Notes: generated by a model from the sequence alone, not told the origin. Positions 10,519-21,849 are shown, numbered from the stretch's first letter. The stretch is 64,000 bases of DNA from Cepaea nemoralis (GCA_014155875.1 JACEFZ010013565.1:1-64000), one strand, 5' to 3'. Program-made: numbers and translations.

Positions 10519-11174
10519 CATCCAGTAAAAAAATGCGACATAATCTTCGCCTTAATGTACAGATAATCTTCTTTCAGGTCATTTGGGATCGACTCTATGA
10601 CTTTCAGAGGTTCCCCAGAAAGACTTCTCACATATACTATACCCCATTCAGGTTTTGGAATATTATAATGATCCATGACAAATTCAAAATTTTGGGTGAA
10701 TGCTGCTATGCAATCACCTGTGTTGTAACCTTTAATCAGACCTTGGTATTTCTTATAAGGTTGATCTTTGTCTGTTTCTCTATTATTTTTATCTGTAGAA
10801 GATTCAGATTTTAGATGTTCAATTTTCAGTTGTGTTTCTTGCTCTTCTCTCTTACTTTGGGCTAAGATCTCAGCTTGCCTCACTGCCGCTTCTGACTGTT
10901 TTAGAGCAGCCTCTGATTGTTTTAGAGCAGCTTCTGATTGTGCTTGTTGAAGCTTTAGAGCAGCTTCTGAGTCTGCCTCTTTACTTTTCAGAGCAGCTTG
11001 TAAGTCTGCCTCCTTAATTTTTAACGCCCTTTCGGCCGCTCTCTCATCTCTTTCCCTAATTTGTTCCTGTTTCATGAGATATTCTGCATATTTACTTTCA
11101 CTCCATGCTCTCAATCCCTCACCAGACATATTCATTTTTAAACCCATTTCAATGAAATCGTTTAAAGAAGACAT
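10519..11174 (-). pseudogene. gag of element B
   Basis: The start is ATG at 11174 (MSSLNDFIEMGLKMNMSGEGLRAWSE). The N-terminal plan is the same as elements A and C: a short helical head, then a long charged coiled region with SEAALKQ repeats (residues about 40-115), then a gag domain. It ends at a stop at 10518 after a frame break beside a run of A's near 10530. The gag domain continues in the next frames (LSAAKVNGNYDKLVDLMLRDK at about 10360-10430), where an in-frame stop is also seen. Confidence 0.75.
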
Positions 11175-11816
11175 GATGAACAATTCGTATGATGAAATGA
11201 ATATAAACAAAATTATTTATGATGTTAGTAATTTACAAATATTTCTAGCACAGTTGATGTTTAAAGCCAGACTACCGAAAGTATAAAGAGGAATGAAAAA
11301 AATTTTATACTCAAGTAATCCTTGGGCAATGTGCTGTTCCGTGGTGCTCGAAATCACACTGGAACGTACTTCGGGTTGACGCACAAAAAAATTGTTGAAG
11401 TTCACAAGGCTCAGGTCAAGTTGACACACAAAAAAACCTGTACTTTTGAAACTAAACGAAATTAGAACGTTTGTAAATGTATGGTGTGTGTAATGTCACT
11501 GAAGTCTGTATAGGTTTGTATGCTGTCAAGTATTATTGTTAGTCGTTACCACAATCAACAACTTTCACGCTCACACTAACCCTACTCAATGTCATTCAAG
11601 GGCACGGCCGCCATTTTGGATTTTAGGTACAAAATTGGTTGAATTTGGCGATAAGTCTGAAGACGCCTCGATTGGCTTCAAATAATGTCTTCACCCTTAT
11701 AATTTAATTAAATTAACACTATTTAACCGTTACTTTACCCTAATCTATGACTTGCGCACTTCTATCGACATCTTCACTTCAAAAACTAGGACAAAAAAAT
11801 CTACAAGTTCGCATTC
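11175..11816 (-). other. 5' leader of element B
   Basis: About 640 bases lie between the primer site and gag with no significant ORF. A CGGCCGCCATTTTGG stretch near 11606 stands out as GC-rich. No other signal is recognised. Confidence 0.45.
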
Positions 11817-11841
11817 AGTTCAAATCCCGGACGAGAAGCCA
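11817..11841 (-). promoter_or_regulatory. tRNA-Pro-like primer binding site of element B
   Basis: The minus strand reads TGGCTT then CTCGTCCGGGATTTGAAC. The latter matches the complement of the 3' part of animal tRNA-Pro, through the acceptor stem and well into the T-arm; only the first bases after TGG differ from the usual TGGGGG. It lies 13 bases inside the LTR end. It would anneal the tRNA that starts minus-strand synthesis. Confidence 0.75.
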
Positions 11842-11854
11842 CCACGTTCGCACT

Positions 11855-12467
11855 TGTCAGAATCTTGCGTAGAGCAAGATAAGTAGCTCGTTTACTGGCA
11901 AGTGTGAAGCAGTATCTAACTATCAAATCACACGAAGTGAACATCCGAACCTGTTATTTACAAGCTTTATTTACGCGCTGCATTCATTATCGCACAGACA
12001 TCGCGCAATGACAATCCATAGCAATCATTACGGCATGAACAATATCAATACAATACATACAGATACATGCAATCAATATACAGATCACTTACAAGCCAAA
12101 ACACTCAAGCGTTCGAACCAGTCTCCCACTGTCGCACAGGCTAGCTCTCAAGGCAGATTCAAAACCACTCGCAGACTCATGCGACCTGCTCATACAAACA
12201 CCTAACCCGGTCTGACTAGCCTTTCGTTCTACACGCTAGTCGGCGCTCAAGTCAGCTGGTGTGACCCCTGCAAGGTTCACGGGGTGTACCGCTGGCCAGC
12301 GGTCGTTTAAGCGTCGCTCAGTTGCTGTGCTTGGCTGCTTATACGGGCGTCGTCGAAGACGCCGCATTCCCTCTGCAGTGGTTAACATCACTCAGGGTTG
12401 CGTGTTGTTATGTTGCCTGGCGTTGGTACAGACAACGCGTCGCAACCTCAGATGTGATATCTTGACA
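11855..12467 (-). repeat. 5' LTR of element B
   Basis: On the minus strand it begins TGTCAAGATATC at 12467 and ends TTCTGACA at 11855, giving 613 bp with TGTCA/TGACA ends, directly followed by the primer site. A diverged copy lies at 20859-21443 in the same orientation. Its outer end abuts the minisatellite at 12468. Confidence 0.7.
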
Positions 12468-13577
12468 AGATGAGCATCTCCAATCCTGGACACCACAAGG
12501 TTCAAGGGGAACATGATGAGATGGGATGAGCATCTCCAATCCTGGACACCACAATGTACAAGGGGAACATGATGAGATGAGATGAGCATCTCAAATCCTG
12601 GACATCACAAGGTACAAGAGGAACATGATGAGATGAGCATCTCCAATCCTGGACACCACAAGGTACAAGAGGAACTGATGAGATGAGATGAGCATCTCCA
12701 ATCCTGGACATCACAAGGTACAAGAGGAACATGATGAGATGAGATGAGATGAGCATCTCCAATCCTGGACACCACAAAGTACAAGAGGAACATGATGAAA
12801 TGGGATGAGCAACTCCAATCCTGGACATCACAAGGTACAAGAGGTACATGATAAGATGAGATGAGCATCTCCAATCCTGGACACCACAAGGTTCAAGAGG
12901 AATATGATGAGATGAGCATCTCCAATCCTGGACACCACAAGGTACAAGAGGAACATGATGAGATGAGATGAGCATCTCCAATCCTGGACACCACAAGGTT
13001 CAAGGCGAACATGATGAGATGAGCATCTCCAATCCTGGACACCACAAGGTTCAAGAGGAACATGATGAGATGAGATGAGCATCTCCAATCCTGGACACCA
13101 CAAGGTTCAAGGGGAACATGATGAGATGAGATGAGCATCTCCAATCCTGGACACCACAAGGTACAAGAGGAACTTGATGAGATGAGCATCTCCAATCCTG
13201 GACACCACAAGGTTCAAGGGGAACATGATGAGATGAGCATCTCCAATCCTGGACACTACAAGGTACAAGAGGAGCATGATCAGATGAGATGAGCATCTCC
13301 AATCCTGAACACCACAAAGTACAAGAGGAACATAATGAAATGAGATGAGCATCTCCAATCCTGGACACCACAAGGTTCAAGAGGAACATGATGAGAAGAG
13401 CATCTCCAATCCTGGACACCACAAGGTAAAAGAGGAACATGCTGAGATGAGATGAGCATCTCCAATCTTTACACCACAAGGTACAAGAGGAACATGATGA
13501 GATGAGATGAGCATCTCCAATCCTGGACACCACAAGGTTCAAGAGGAACATAATGAGATGAGCATCTCCAATCCTGG
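12468..13577 (+). repeat. Minisatellite (about 51-56 bp) matching an RTE LINE tail, first block
   Basis: About 21 units of the type ...CATCTCCAATCCTGGACACCACAAGG(T/A)TCAAGAGGAACATGATGAGATGAG. About 43 bases of each unit match the 3' end and (GATGA)n tail of the RTE LINE at 39909-39951 (minus strand) with about three differences. Unit length varies with the number of GATGA steps. The overlapping ORFs seen on the minus strand are consequences of the repeat and are not genes. Confidence 0.9.
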
Positions 13578-16069
13578 TGTCATGAAATGCCGCCTTAACA
13601 TCCCAGAATATTTTTCTCGGTCTCCAAATTTGAGAGGCCAAATTGAGAAAGAATGAATTAATCACGCTACTCCAAGGCTATCTAGTCGTGAGGTAAAATT
13701 ATTCACAAAAAGCCTCTAGCCATGACGTAAGCTTGCAGATCGGCAGACTCAGTAGAGTGTGAAAACAGACCTTGTAAAACCGGTCAGCTGTGAAGTGTCA
13801 AGACTGGCCACCCAAAGTAAATGTTGGCTATTGAAACTGAAGCAGGAATACTAGAGGTGCAAGGTGTGAAATCACTGATAAGACTCAGGGGACTAATAAT
13901 GGTCAGACCCACAGGTTTGAAGGCTAGTGGGCATGCAGAAAGAATTTTTATGACTGGACAGACTTGGAGTTAATTGCAATTAACGTCAGGGGGAGATAAG
14001 AAGAATTTATGAATGGAATTCCGGGGAGATAAGTGTCTACTGCTAGGCTAGGTATAAAAACCCCTGCTAGACTTTTTCCCTTTAGATTAAGTCTGACTTC
14101 AGAACAGGTAAGCAGCCAGCTCACTGTCTGTAGTCATATGCATGATTATTATGTTGGCTTCTAGGAAGGATTTCTTAGTAACTAGTACCTTAGTAAGTCT
14201 CTTAGTCTCTTAGATGGATGTACCAATTTTCAGTCTATATCTGATCTAGGTTATTTCAAGAACTATCTTTGGCATAGGTTACTTGAGTGTTCTTTCTAAG
14301 TTCTGTGTTCAATATCATTGTGCTTCATGTATTACTCTTCTGAGAAGTAGAAACTTGTGAAAGGCATATCATTGTCTAAGTATACTTTTAGGTGTCTTGG
14401 TAGATGCTTGTCATTTCGTTGTAAACTAGACTAGTCTCTTTTTGGTGTGTGCATTTGTTGTACAGAATATAGTCAACTGACTATTTATTTAATTCTTACA
14501 ACAGCAGTAACTAAGTGGTGATTAAACCGGGCAGATCAGCAAATATGGCGGGTCTGTGTGGTCACTTCAATTAGACTTGTTGTATATCTCATTTTGTAGC
14601 TATACAATATTAGTACTCATTAATAATGCCTGATGCTATTATGTTGAGTATCATTATATGTCCATCTTGAAGTAATATAATGTTTACGGATATGTTGGAT
14701 GTATGTATGTGTAATTTCATATGAATATACGATGCTAGTAATATGCTTCGTACATATTCTTTTTGTGTATATACGTCTCATTTCGTATACATAAAACTAA
14801 CTAGTGCATTATGCTATGATGTTAAAGTATCATAATATGTCTAGTTTAATCAATATGTTTATGTGTATTGGATGTTTGATATATTGATTTGTCATATGCA
14901 AACCTACCAATATGAAGTGTTATGCTTTTGTCTGCGCATTGGCACATTGGCCAACGATTGTGTGGGAAGGAGAGGTGTAATGGTACAGACATTACCCACA
15001 ATTGGTATAGGGTATATGGTGGTAAACTTTCTCAGTGTATTGTGGGCGTGCGTTCACGGTAAGGCATGGGAACCTGGCACAGCTACTGGTCACGGCTTGT
15101 AAGCCCGGATGACCCGATACTATTATAATACCATTACCGACCCTGTGAGCTGCTAAACCTTGGACGGAGCGGCTGTACGACACAGAATTTCTGTATTAGC
15201 GACATGGACATGGGGCGGCAGAAATGTAATCATTACAGGCGTGTGAGACAATTGAAAAGCCCGTCCCAGACTAAAGACAGTAGGGAGAAGGAGGATGGTG
15301 AACACAGTAGAGCTGGAAGGTAAACTTGGCCAGACTTGTCAATGTATATGTTTGTGTTATGAAATGTTTTAATTAGGATTGCGCTGATGCAGAACTAGAT
15401 ATAACACATTCTTGACTTTCTTTCAAGCTCTCACAAGGAGCACCTATGTTGTAGAGCTCAAGAACGAGTGACGACTAGAAGTGTCAGGACTGACAGGATC
15501 GTCAGAATACCGGCAAGCTGTTTCTCTTTTTTGAGTCTACTGGAGAGTGGGGATCTGGACCACAGTTCCAGATAGATGAAGTAACAAGTAAAGTTACGTA
15601 ATGTTTCTCATCACAATATGTTATATGATTTCATTATCCCCATATTGAAAACCATCAGATGTCTATGATTAGTAAATAAATGTTGTAGTATTGTAACTCA
15701 TAGTTCTGTCATTATATTTTTTCCAATTGTGCATACATGTTGTTGTGTACATTGGTGGGGGTTCACTTACACACCAAGGAAAGGAGCAGTCAGGGAGAAA
15801 AACCTGTACTAGGATAGTTGTCCTTAAACTTTAATTCAGACTTAAAAATCTATCCTAGCTAATTTTCTCTTTCCTATTCCTTGGCGAATATTCAGCACAG
15901 TTCATTTCAATTTTGTAACGAGCCACTTGGAGCTGTACGTTGGATATTCAGGGCTTAATCTATAGTTCAGCCATATAGTTTTTGTCCCTAGTCAGTTTCT
16001 GACTATTTGGGGTTGCTCGCCAGTGAATAATACTTTCACCTAGCCGGTGGGGCACCCCGACTTATGACA
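13578..16069. mobile_element. Solo LTR, 2492 bp, with 5-bp target duplication
   Basis: The insert begins TGTCATGAAATG and ends CTTATGACA, flanked by CCTGG on both sides (13573-13577 and 16070-16074). It cuts the minisatellite cleanly. TG...CA ends and a 5-bp duplication fit an LTR left after recombination between two LTRs. There is no coding capacity: the only ORF above 60 codons is a 79-codon one without recognisable content. A TATA box at 14053 and AATAAA near 15675 fit plus-strand orientation. Confidence 0.8.
14053..14059 (+). promoter_or_regulatory. TATA box in the solo LTR
   Basis: TATAAAA sits within GGTATAAAAACCCC, and about 50 bases further on comes CAGGTAAGC, a consensus splice donor (near 14105). 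This fits a core promoter and the first exon end of the lost element. Confidence 0.5.
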
Positions 16070-16530
16070 CCTGGACACCACAAGGTAAAAGAGGAACATG
16101 ATGAGATGAGATGAGCATCTCCAATCCTGGACACCACAAGGTTCAAGAGGAACATGATGAGATGAGATGAACATCTCCAATCCTGGACACCACAAGGTTC
16201 AAGGGGAACATGATGAGATAAGATGAGCATCTCCAATCCTGGACACCACAAGGTACAAGAGGAACTTGATGAGATGAGCATCTCCAATCCTGGACACCAC
16301 AAGGTTCAAGGGGAACATGATGAGATTAGCATCTCCAATCCTGGACACTACAAGGTACAAGAGGAGCATGATGAGATGAACATCTCCAATCCTGGACACC
16401 ACAAGGTACAAGGGGAACATGATGAGATGAGCATCTCCAATCCTGGACACCACAAGGTTCAAGGGGAACATGATGAGATGAGATGAGCATCTCCAATCCT
16501 GGACACCACAAGTTACAAGAGGAACATGAT
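16070..16530 (+). repeat. Minisatellite matching an RTE tail, second block
   Basis: About nine more units of the same repeat as 12468-13577, resuming in the unit where the solo LTR entered. It ends near 16530 in AGAGGAACATGATTGTCG. Confidence 0.9.
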
Positions 16531-16554
16531 TGTCGTTTATCATGTATGGATAAT

Positions 16555-16790
16555 TTCCATCCTTGACTGGTATCGTTATGGATATTTGTGACTCTTAAGT
16601 TTATCTGCCCTATGGATGTGTATAACTCCTGAAGTTTATATGCCCTTTGGATATTTATAACTCTTGAAGTTTACCAGCCCTGTGGATATTTATAACGTCT
16701 GAACTTTATCTGAACTATGGCCATTTATAACTCCTGAAGTTAATCTGCCCTGTGGATGTTCATAACTTCTGAGGAAATTTATTATCAGGT
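16555..16790 (+). repeat. Degenerate minisatellite, about 36-45 bp unit
   Basis: Five to six irregular units of the type TGGATATTTATAACTC...TGAAGTTTATCTGCCC(T). Units differ in length and bases, suggesting an old array. From 16791 to 17166 I see nothing recognisable. Confidence 0.7.
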
Positions 16791-17778
16791 ATATTTCACC
16801 GCTTGAGGAATGTTTCACTGGATACTCCAAAATCCGGAACATTTAGCAGAATGAACTTATTAACCTGGCTAGTTCTACTCCAGTGACTTAAACATGAACA
16901 TTTGTAAAGGGAATATTATGGACCACAGACTGTAGGAACCATGGTGGTTTAGTTTGTGAAAAGACCTTGTGGTATTAGATATAAACTGTCTGTTCCTGAT
17001 ATTTCTCTGAGTAGGATGTTGTTGAAGGAAGAAATAATATTGGTTGGATATTGGCTGAGAACATCAGCGAAAAAGGTATGAATTAATATAGATTATTAAT
17101 ATTATTTTGATGTGGGTTTTTGTTATGTGAATATTCATTATGTGTATTTGAGGTATTACGTAAGCCATGGCGTCAGCTAGTAAAGACGTTGGACCAAAGA
17201 AGAGAATCACAGAAGAATTAAGAAGTATTCAAGACAGGTGGACTATATACTATTTTTTCGTGGAAATTAAAACAAAGCTCATATGCTTGATATCCAACGA
17301 ACCTGTTTCTATGTTGAAAGAGAATAACATCAAACGGCACTACGAGATTAAACATGCAAATACGTTTTATAAGTACAAAGGGCAATTTCGACAAGACCAA
17401 GTAAATGACTTTACAAAAAAAAAACATTTCTGCACAACAAAGGATAATTACTAGAGCCAGGTTCAGAAGTCAACATGCTATGTAAAAGCTAGTTATGTGT
17501 TATTTAAAAAAAAGAAACGAAGCAATATTCAGATGGTGAAATGGTTCAGGGATGTCGTTGAAACTCTGTGTCCAGAAAAGAAGATGGATTTCTCAAAAAA
17601 TAAGTCTCGTCAGGCTATTACTAGGCGTGTGGACGACATTGGAAAATATATTGAAGATAATTTGAAAAGTCGAGCATCCGAGTTTATATTTTATGCTCTA
17701 GCAGTGGATGAAAGAACAGATATGGCAGATACTGCACAACTGGCAATTTTTATCGTGGGTGTTGATCATCATCATCTT

Positions 17779-18200
17779 GTTCAAGAAGAACAACCTGATG
17801 TGCCCATTACATACCACCAAAAGAAAAGAATGATCAAATCAGTCAGAAGGCCACCAAACCTTACTCAAGACGACTACCACGTTATGGACAGACCAGAACA
17901 GGTCATTCTTCTGCGCCTCAGAATAGGACACAATAGATTACGCAACCACATGTATACAAAATTCAAGATTGGTGACTCAGCCATGTGCACATGTGGTTTG
18001 GCGTCGCAGACAGCAGAGCACATACTCCAGGATTGCCCAAACTACAACATATCCAGGCGAACCTTCTGGCCTAGAGAGACAACAGTGGAAGATAAACTCT
18101 ATGGACCGCTGAATGAACTAACAAAGACTGTTGGATTCATACGAGAGACAACATTGCAGTTATAAGCATATTTCAGGCGAACGAAAGAAGAAGAAGAAGA
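17779..18200 (+). mobile_element. LINE 3' fragment (I/Jockey-type RNase H end) inserted in the hAT relic
   Basis: It encodes LRLRIGHNRLRNHMYTKFKIG, CTCGLASQTAEHILQDC and FWPRETT...KLYG, the characteristic C-terminal end of I/Jockey-group ORF2 proteins, then a stop and a (GAA)n tail at about 18185-18200. ATCATCTT flanks both sides (17771-17778, 18201-18208), an apparent 8-bp target duplication. By chance it joins the hAT frame to form a 222-codon fused ORF (17497-18165). That fusion is an insertion product, not a gene. Confidence 0.8.
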
Positions 18201-18513
18201 ATCATCTTCTTCCACTTCTGCCATCAAACGTCGTGGGGAGGAATAATTTGCGTTCCAGAGCCCGGTGGGCGGCACTGGATAGTGTCATTCCGTGTGGCTG
18301 TACAATGTCTTTGATGTCGTCAATCCATTTTCTTCTTGGACGTCCTCGTGGTCTCGTCGCAGATGATCTTTGATGTAAGGCCAGTGATGGTAGTTGTTGG
18401 TGTTGCATTCTAACGACATGGCCAAACCACTTGATCTTCTGTCTTTCAATAAATGTGGCACAAGGTGTTGATCCCACAGTCTGTCTGATAATAGCATAAT
18501 AGTTGACATCCAT
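18201..18513 (-). mobile_element. RTE-type LINE C-terminal fragment, tail-to-tail with the previous one
   Basis: The minus-strand frame encodes RQTVGSTPCATFIERQKIKWFGHVVRM and RPRGRPRRKWIDDI, the usual ending of RTE-like endonuclease/RT proteins. It lies tail-to-tail against the plus-strand LINE fragment at one site in the hAT relic. It is 5'-truncated. Confidence 0.75.
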
Positions 18514-19264
18514 TTTAAAAAGACAGAAGAATTAGCGGCGCTGTATCCACCTAAGGACACTACTAAGTTACGAGATTTGTTAGAAGCAGTTACATCGACA
18601 TTGAATTGCTTTTTAGTTACAACTTAACAACTTATCGGGCTTAACAACGGATGGTGCTCCCAGCAATGGTTGGGAAACCCGAACGTTTAGTAAAATTGAT
18701 TGAAAATGAGGCTCCAAAGTAGGTAACACTTCAATGCTAAATTGTCATTGCATTAATCATCAGGAGAATTTATTTTCGAAGCCCTCAAAATGGACCATGT
18801 CGTGAAAGTAGTCGTCTAAATAGTGATCTTCATGAAGTCGAACGGGTTGAGTGACCGTCAGTTCCAAGAATTGCTATTCTTTGGGCTCAGATTATCATGA
18901 CGTTACATTTTATGCAGAAGTAAGATGGCTGACCCGTGCCAAATTGTTGAAAAGATTGTTTGATTTGCAACTCGAAATACAATCATTCTTTGCAAGCAAG
19001 TCGAAAAGTATCCCAGAGTTTGAAGACAAAGAGTGGGTTTGCGACTTTGCATTTCTGGTCGATATAACTAGCCACCTAAATGACGTTAATAATAATACTC
19101 ATCTACAAGGGAAAGGTAAATTAATTAACAAGATATATGTTTTTGGTTTACATTAAACCAGGAAAGCGTTTGAGCACGATCTCACCTACCGGGAAGCGAC
19201 TATGTGGTCGAAGTTATAGCACGCTTGCTTATTTACTTTATTTAATAACAACAATTTAAAAAAA

Positions 19265-19389
19265 ATAGGGAACAGTACGAGTGAAGCCTCGCAGGTGTAG
19301 ACTGACCCATCCGCATTCCTCATGCGGTATTTCGCAGACAGCTTTGCAACCTCTCTCTCTCGCTATCTCTTTCTTTCTCCCTCTCCCTC

Positions 19390-19444
<55 letters not shown>

Positions 19445-19681
19445 TCTCTCTCTCCTTACATCTTGCTTCTCTGTGCCTACCTACTTCACGTGTATTACCA
19501 GTGGTTGGATCATATACAGCCCCAATAACTCAAGCACTGGGCGAGTAGATCCTTGAATATGTTGTATAACAACCAACCATACTGACTGTCTCATAGAGTA
19601 CAGTATGAGTGGAACGTCGTACGTGTAGACCGACGTACTCCACATACCTCATATGGTATATCACAGACACTTTCCCTCTCT

Positions 19682-19764
<83 letters not shown>

Positions 19765-20350
19765 TGTACTTTGCACATGCCCACATACACAAGCATTTTG
19801 TCTGTTGAAGTGTGTCTATGTAGGCATGCGCGTTCACGCATATCAGTCCACCCAGACTTTAAGACTCGCCCCTATAAACAACACAATGGGGTCTTGGTTA
19901 GTACCACCCTCAGCCTTACCAGACCAGTCAACGTCCTCCTGCCCCGCCCCCTTCCTTCTATGTGCTCACTGAACCGTAACACCCGTCACCAGGTATCAGA
20001 ATCCATCGGAGATTTTCTTAGTCATTTACAGATCCGTAAGGCGAGGTGAGTACTAACGTTTTCTCCATTAACATTTTTATCAATTAAACATTTTCTTCAA
20101 CCAACATTCTTTTCTATTAACATTTTTTTTTCAATTCTCATTTTCTCTTCATTGCTTCCACTTTTCCTTGCTTTTGTTCTTCTCGCCCTGTCGTCACCTT
20201 CTGATGTAGTCACAGGATATCTCCTTGACTGTATGTTGTGTTTGTGAATGTGTTTGTTTGCTGATGAAGGCTAATCGCCGCAACGTTCTGTATGTGTCTT
20301 AACTCTGTTATGTAAAGCTGCACTACTTTGTGTCATTTTATATTGTTTAC
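19265..20350 (+). repeat. Dispersed repeat R1, copy 1 (CT tracts, promoter-like segment, hammerhead-like motif)
   Basis: This segment is shared, in the same orientation, with 57330-58410. It has two internal subunits, each starting near ACAGTATGAGTG and carrying a (CT)n tract (19370-19470, 19677-19760). A conserved 3' half follows: CGCATATCAGTCCA..., then GGCGAGGTGAGTAC (splice-donor-like, near 20041-20050), then CTGATGAAGGCTAATCGCCG (20261-20280). It resembles an LTR or a Penelope-like terminal repeat more than a gene. The ORFs of Leu-Ser or Arg-Glu repeats here are CT-tract artefacts. Confidence 0.75.
20261..20290 (+). other. Hammerhead-ribozyme-like motif in R1, copy 1
   Basis: CTGATGA is followed by a short hairpin (AGGC/GCC) and then GCAACG where a hammerhead core would have GAAAC. 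The same variant occurs at 58318-58345. Hammerheads of this layout are known in Penelope-like elements and retrozymes. The missing A makes activity doubtful. Confidence 0.35.
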
Positions 20351-20397
20351 ACTTTCACAGCTTTACCGCAGTTCCACCTAATTGTATTCACACTCTA

Positions 20398-20770
20398 GAA
20401 GAAGGCGATGAGGCATACATAAGACCAGTTGCGCAACGTTCTCACTCTAAAACAAACAGTTAAGGCATATATAAGACCAGTTGAGCAAAACGTGCTCACT
20501 CGAGAACAAGCAGTTGAGTCAAAAATAATACAAGTTGCGCAAAGTGCTCACCCCAGAATAAGCAGTTAATGCACAAAAAAGACCAGTTGAGCAGCGTGCT
20601 CACTCCAGAACGAGCAATTGAGGCATAAATAAGACCAGTTGTGCAACGTGCTCACTCCAGAAGAAGCAGTTGAGGCATAAATAAGACCAGTTTCGTGACG
20701 TGCTCACCCAAGAACAAACAGTTGAGGCATAAATAAGACGAGTTGCGCAACGTGCTCACTCTAGAAGAAT
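20398..20770 (+). repeat. 52-bp minisatellite, first block
   Basis: About seven units of the type GAGGCATAAATAAGACCAGTT then GCGCAACGTGCTCACTCCAGAAGAAGCAGTT. It is split from a second block (21850-22065) by an inserted LTR-bearing segment. Confidence 0.85.
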
Positions 20771-21849
20771 TACAAAAATACGATAAGTAGATTGTGAGCT
20801 TTACTAGAACACGATTACAAGAAACAAATTGGACGTTGCGGCCAAAGACGTTCGCACTTGTCAAAGTCTTGCTTAGGGCAAGAATTATGGCTCGTATCTT
20901 GACAAGTGTGATACGAAATATGCTTATCAAATAACACGAGGCTAACAGCCGATAATATAATTCGCGCTATTTATTCGCGCATTGCACACATCAGAAACAA
21001 TACAAGCTTCGCGCAATCACAATTCACAATAACCAATAGATCATAAATGCAAGCAATCAATACATCAATATAATAATACATCAATGCACTCCACTTACAA
21101 GCCACACAGACAGGCGTTCCATCTCCAACGGTCATACAGGCTAGCTCGCAAGACATGCATAAAACTCTCAACCCGCTTTCACACGTCAGTCTCTTACGGC
21201 CACCAAGCCTAGTCTGCCTGGACTTTCAGCACACACCACAGTTGTGCTCGAGTCAGCCCGCGTGACCCCTCAATGTTCACGCTGTGTTCCAGCTGACCGC
21301 CGACTGCTTAGTATCGCTCAGCGTTGATTGCCTGGAGTTGTTGAGGACGCCGCGTTATAGCTGTGGTGCTTATAATAGATCAGCGTTGCATTGTCGGGCG
21401 TTGGTGCAGACAACGCGTTATACCTCTGGGTGAGACTCTGACAGCACAGAACAAAACAACACAGACACAAAACTAATAAAATAATCACTACATAGAAAAT
21501 ACAGAGGTTACTTAGCTGACTCCTGTCTTGGTTTTGATTGATTGATTGATTTAGGAATCGACATCACAGCATTCGGGACATTCCCATAAGCGCTCCGTCC
21601 CCATCCTCAGCAGCCAGCGAAGAGTTCTAACACTAATAGTTCCAGTAGCAATCTGATTATATGTCCGTCTCGCCTTTCCTCTGAGCGTCGAGCGTCGGCC
21701 AGATCCCTTCGTCACACCTCGCTGTCTCATTCTTACCAGACTATGGTGATCCATTTGCTCCTCCGAGGTGTACACGTGCTCCCACAAGGCCGCAACCACG
21801 TCTGTCTTGGTTGAATGTGTCTAAAGCGCTAGCCGTTTGATGAGTGTTC
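20771..21849 (-). mobile_element. Element B-related LTR fragment (B') inserted in the 52-bp minisatellite
   Basis: Bases 20859-21443 (minus) begin TGTCAGAGTCTCACC and end CTTTGACA and are a diverged copy of the element B LTR. Shared blocks include CGTTCGCACTTGTCA, ACAGGCTAGCTC and GACAACGCGT. Similarity goes about 10 bases past the LTR end, so this is a 5' LTR plus a scrap of internal sequence rather than a clean solo LTR. The 52-bp units resume after it with CACTCTAGAAG on both sides. A LINE tail is nested within. Confidence 0.7.
21534..21801 (-). mobile_element. Ingi/I-type LINE 3' tail insertion
   Basis: The minus strand encodes the end of an RNase H-bearing ORF (ALWEHVYTSEEQMDHHSL, TISVRTLRWLLRMGTERLWECPEC) followed by a (TCAA)n tail. 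An 11-bp duplication CTGTCTTGGTT flanks it (21523-21533 and 21802-21812). The same family inserted at 37730-38063. Confidence 0.85.

Larger units (their letters stand above)
8641..12467 (-). mobile_element. Element B: degraded gypsy relative, 5' LTR to integrase start
   Basis: On the minus strand it has an LTR (12467-11855), a tRNA-Pro-like primer site, a leader, gag, protease and the integrase H2C2 region, then an abrupt change to unrelated sequence near 8885. No RT, RNase H or 3' LTR is found. Protease is followed by the integrase zinc region within roughly 160 residues, leaving no room for RT between them, the same arrangement as element A. Confidence 0.75.
17167..19156 (+). pseudogene. 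hAT-type transposase relic (GTF2IRD2/ZBED-like)
   Basis: Codons from 17167 read a BED-like zinc region (WTIYYFFVEIKTKLICLI...HYEIKHA), then after a frameshift KWFRDVVETLCPEKKMDF and FYALAVDERTDMADTAQLAIFIVGVD, typical of the hAT transposase group that includes GTF2IRD2-like proteins. After two LINE insertions it resumes at about 18514 with KTEELAALYPPKDTTKLRDLLEAV and runs, with frame breaks, through ALKMDHVVKVVV and EVRWLTRAKLLKRLFDL to FAFLVDITSHLN, ending near 19155. The C-terminal dimerisation part is missing. Stops and frameshifts make it inactive. Confidence 0.85.

Noticed and set aside
12502..13665. Nested minus-strand ORFs of up to 204 codons with repeated CGVQDWRCSSH
   Set aside because: Frames through the RTE-tail minisatellite; three frames are open at once, so there is no coding evidence.
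16070..16530. The CCTGG duplication as chance because the repeat itself contains CCTGG
   Set aside because: Rejected as an objection: the LTR interrupts one unit exactly and CCTGG is present on both sides of a TG...CA insert, which a single unit would not provide.
17497..18165. A 222-codon ORF that could be taken for a chimeric gene
   Set aside because: The first half is hAT transposase and the second a LINE tail with a target duplication at the join; a chance in-frame insertion.
19281..20049. Leu-Ser repeat ORFs (also 57385-57632) and Arg-Glu ORFs on the other strand
   Set aside because: Products of (CT)n microsatellites.
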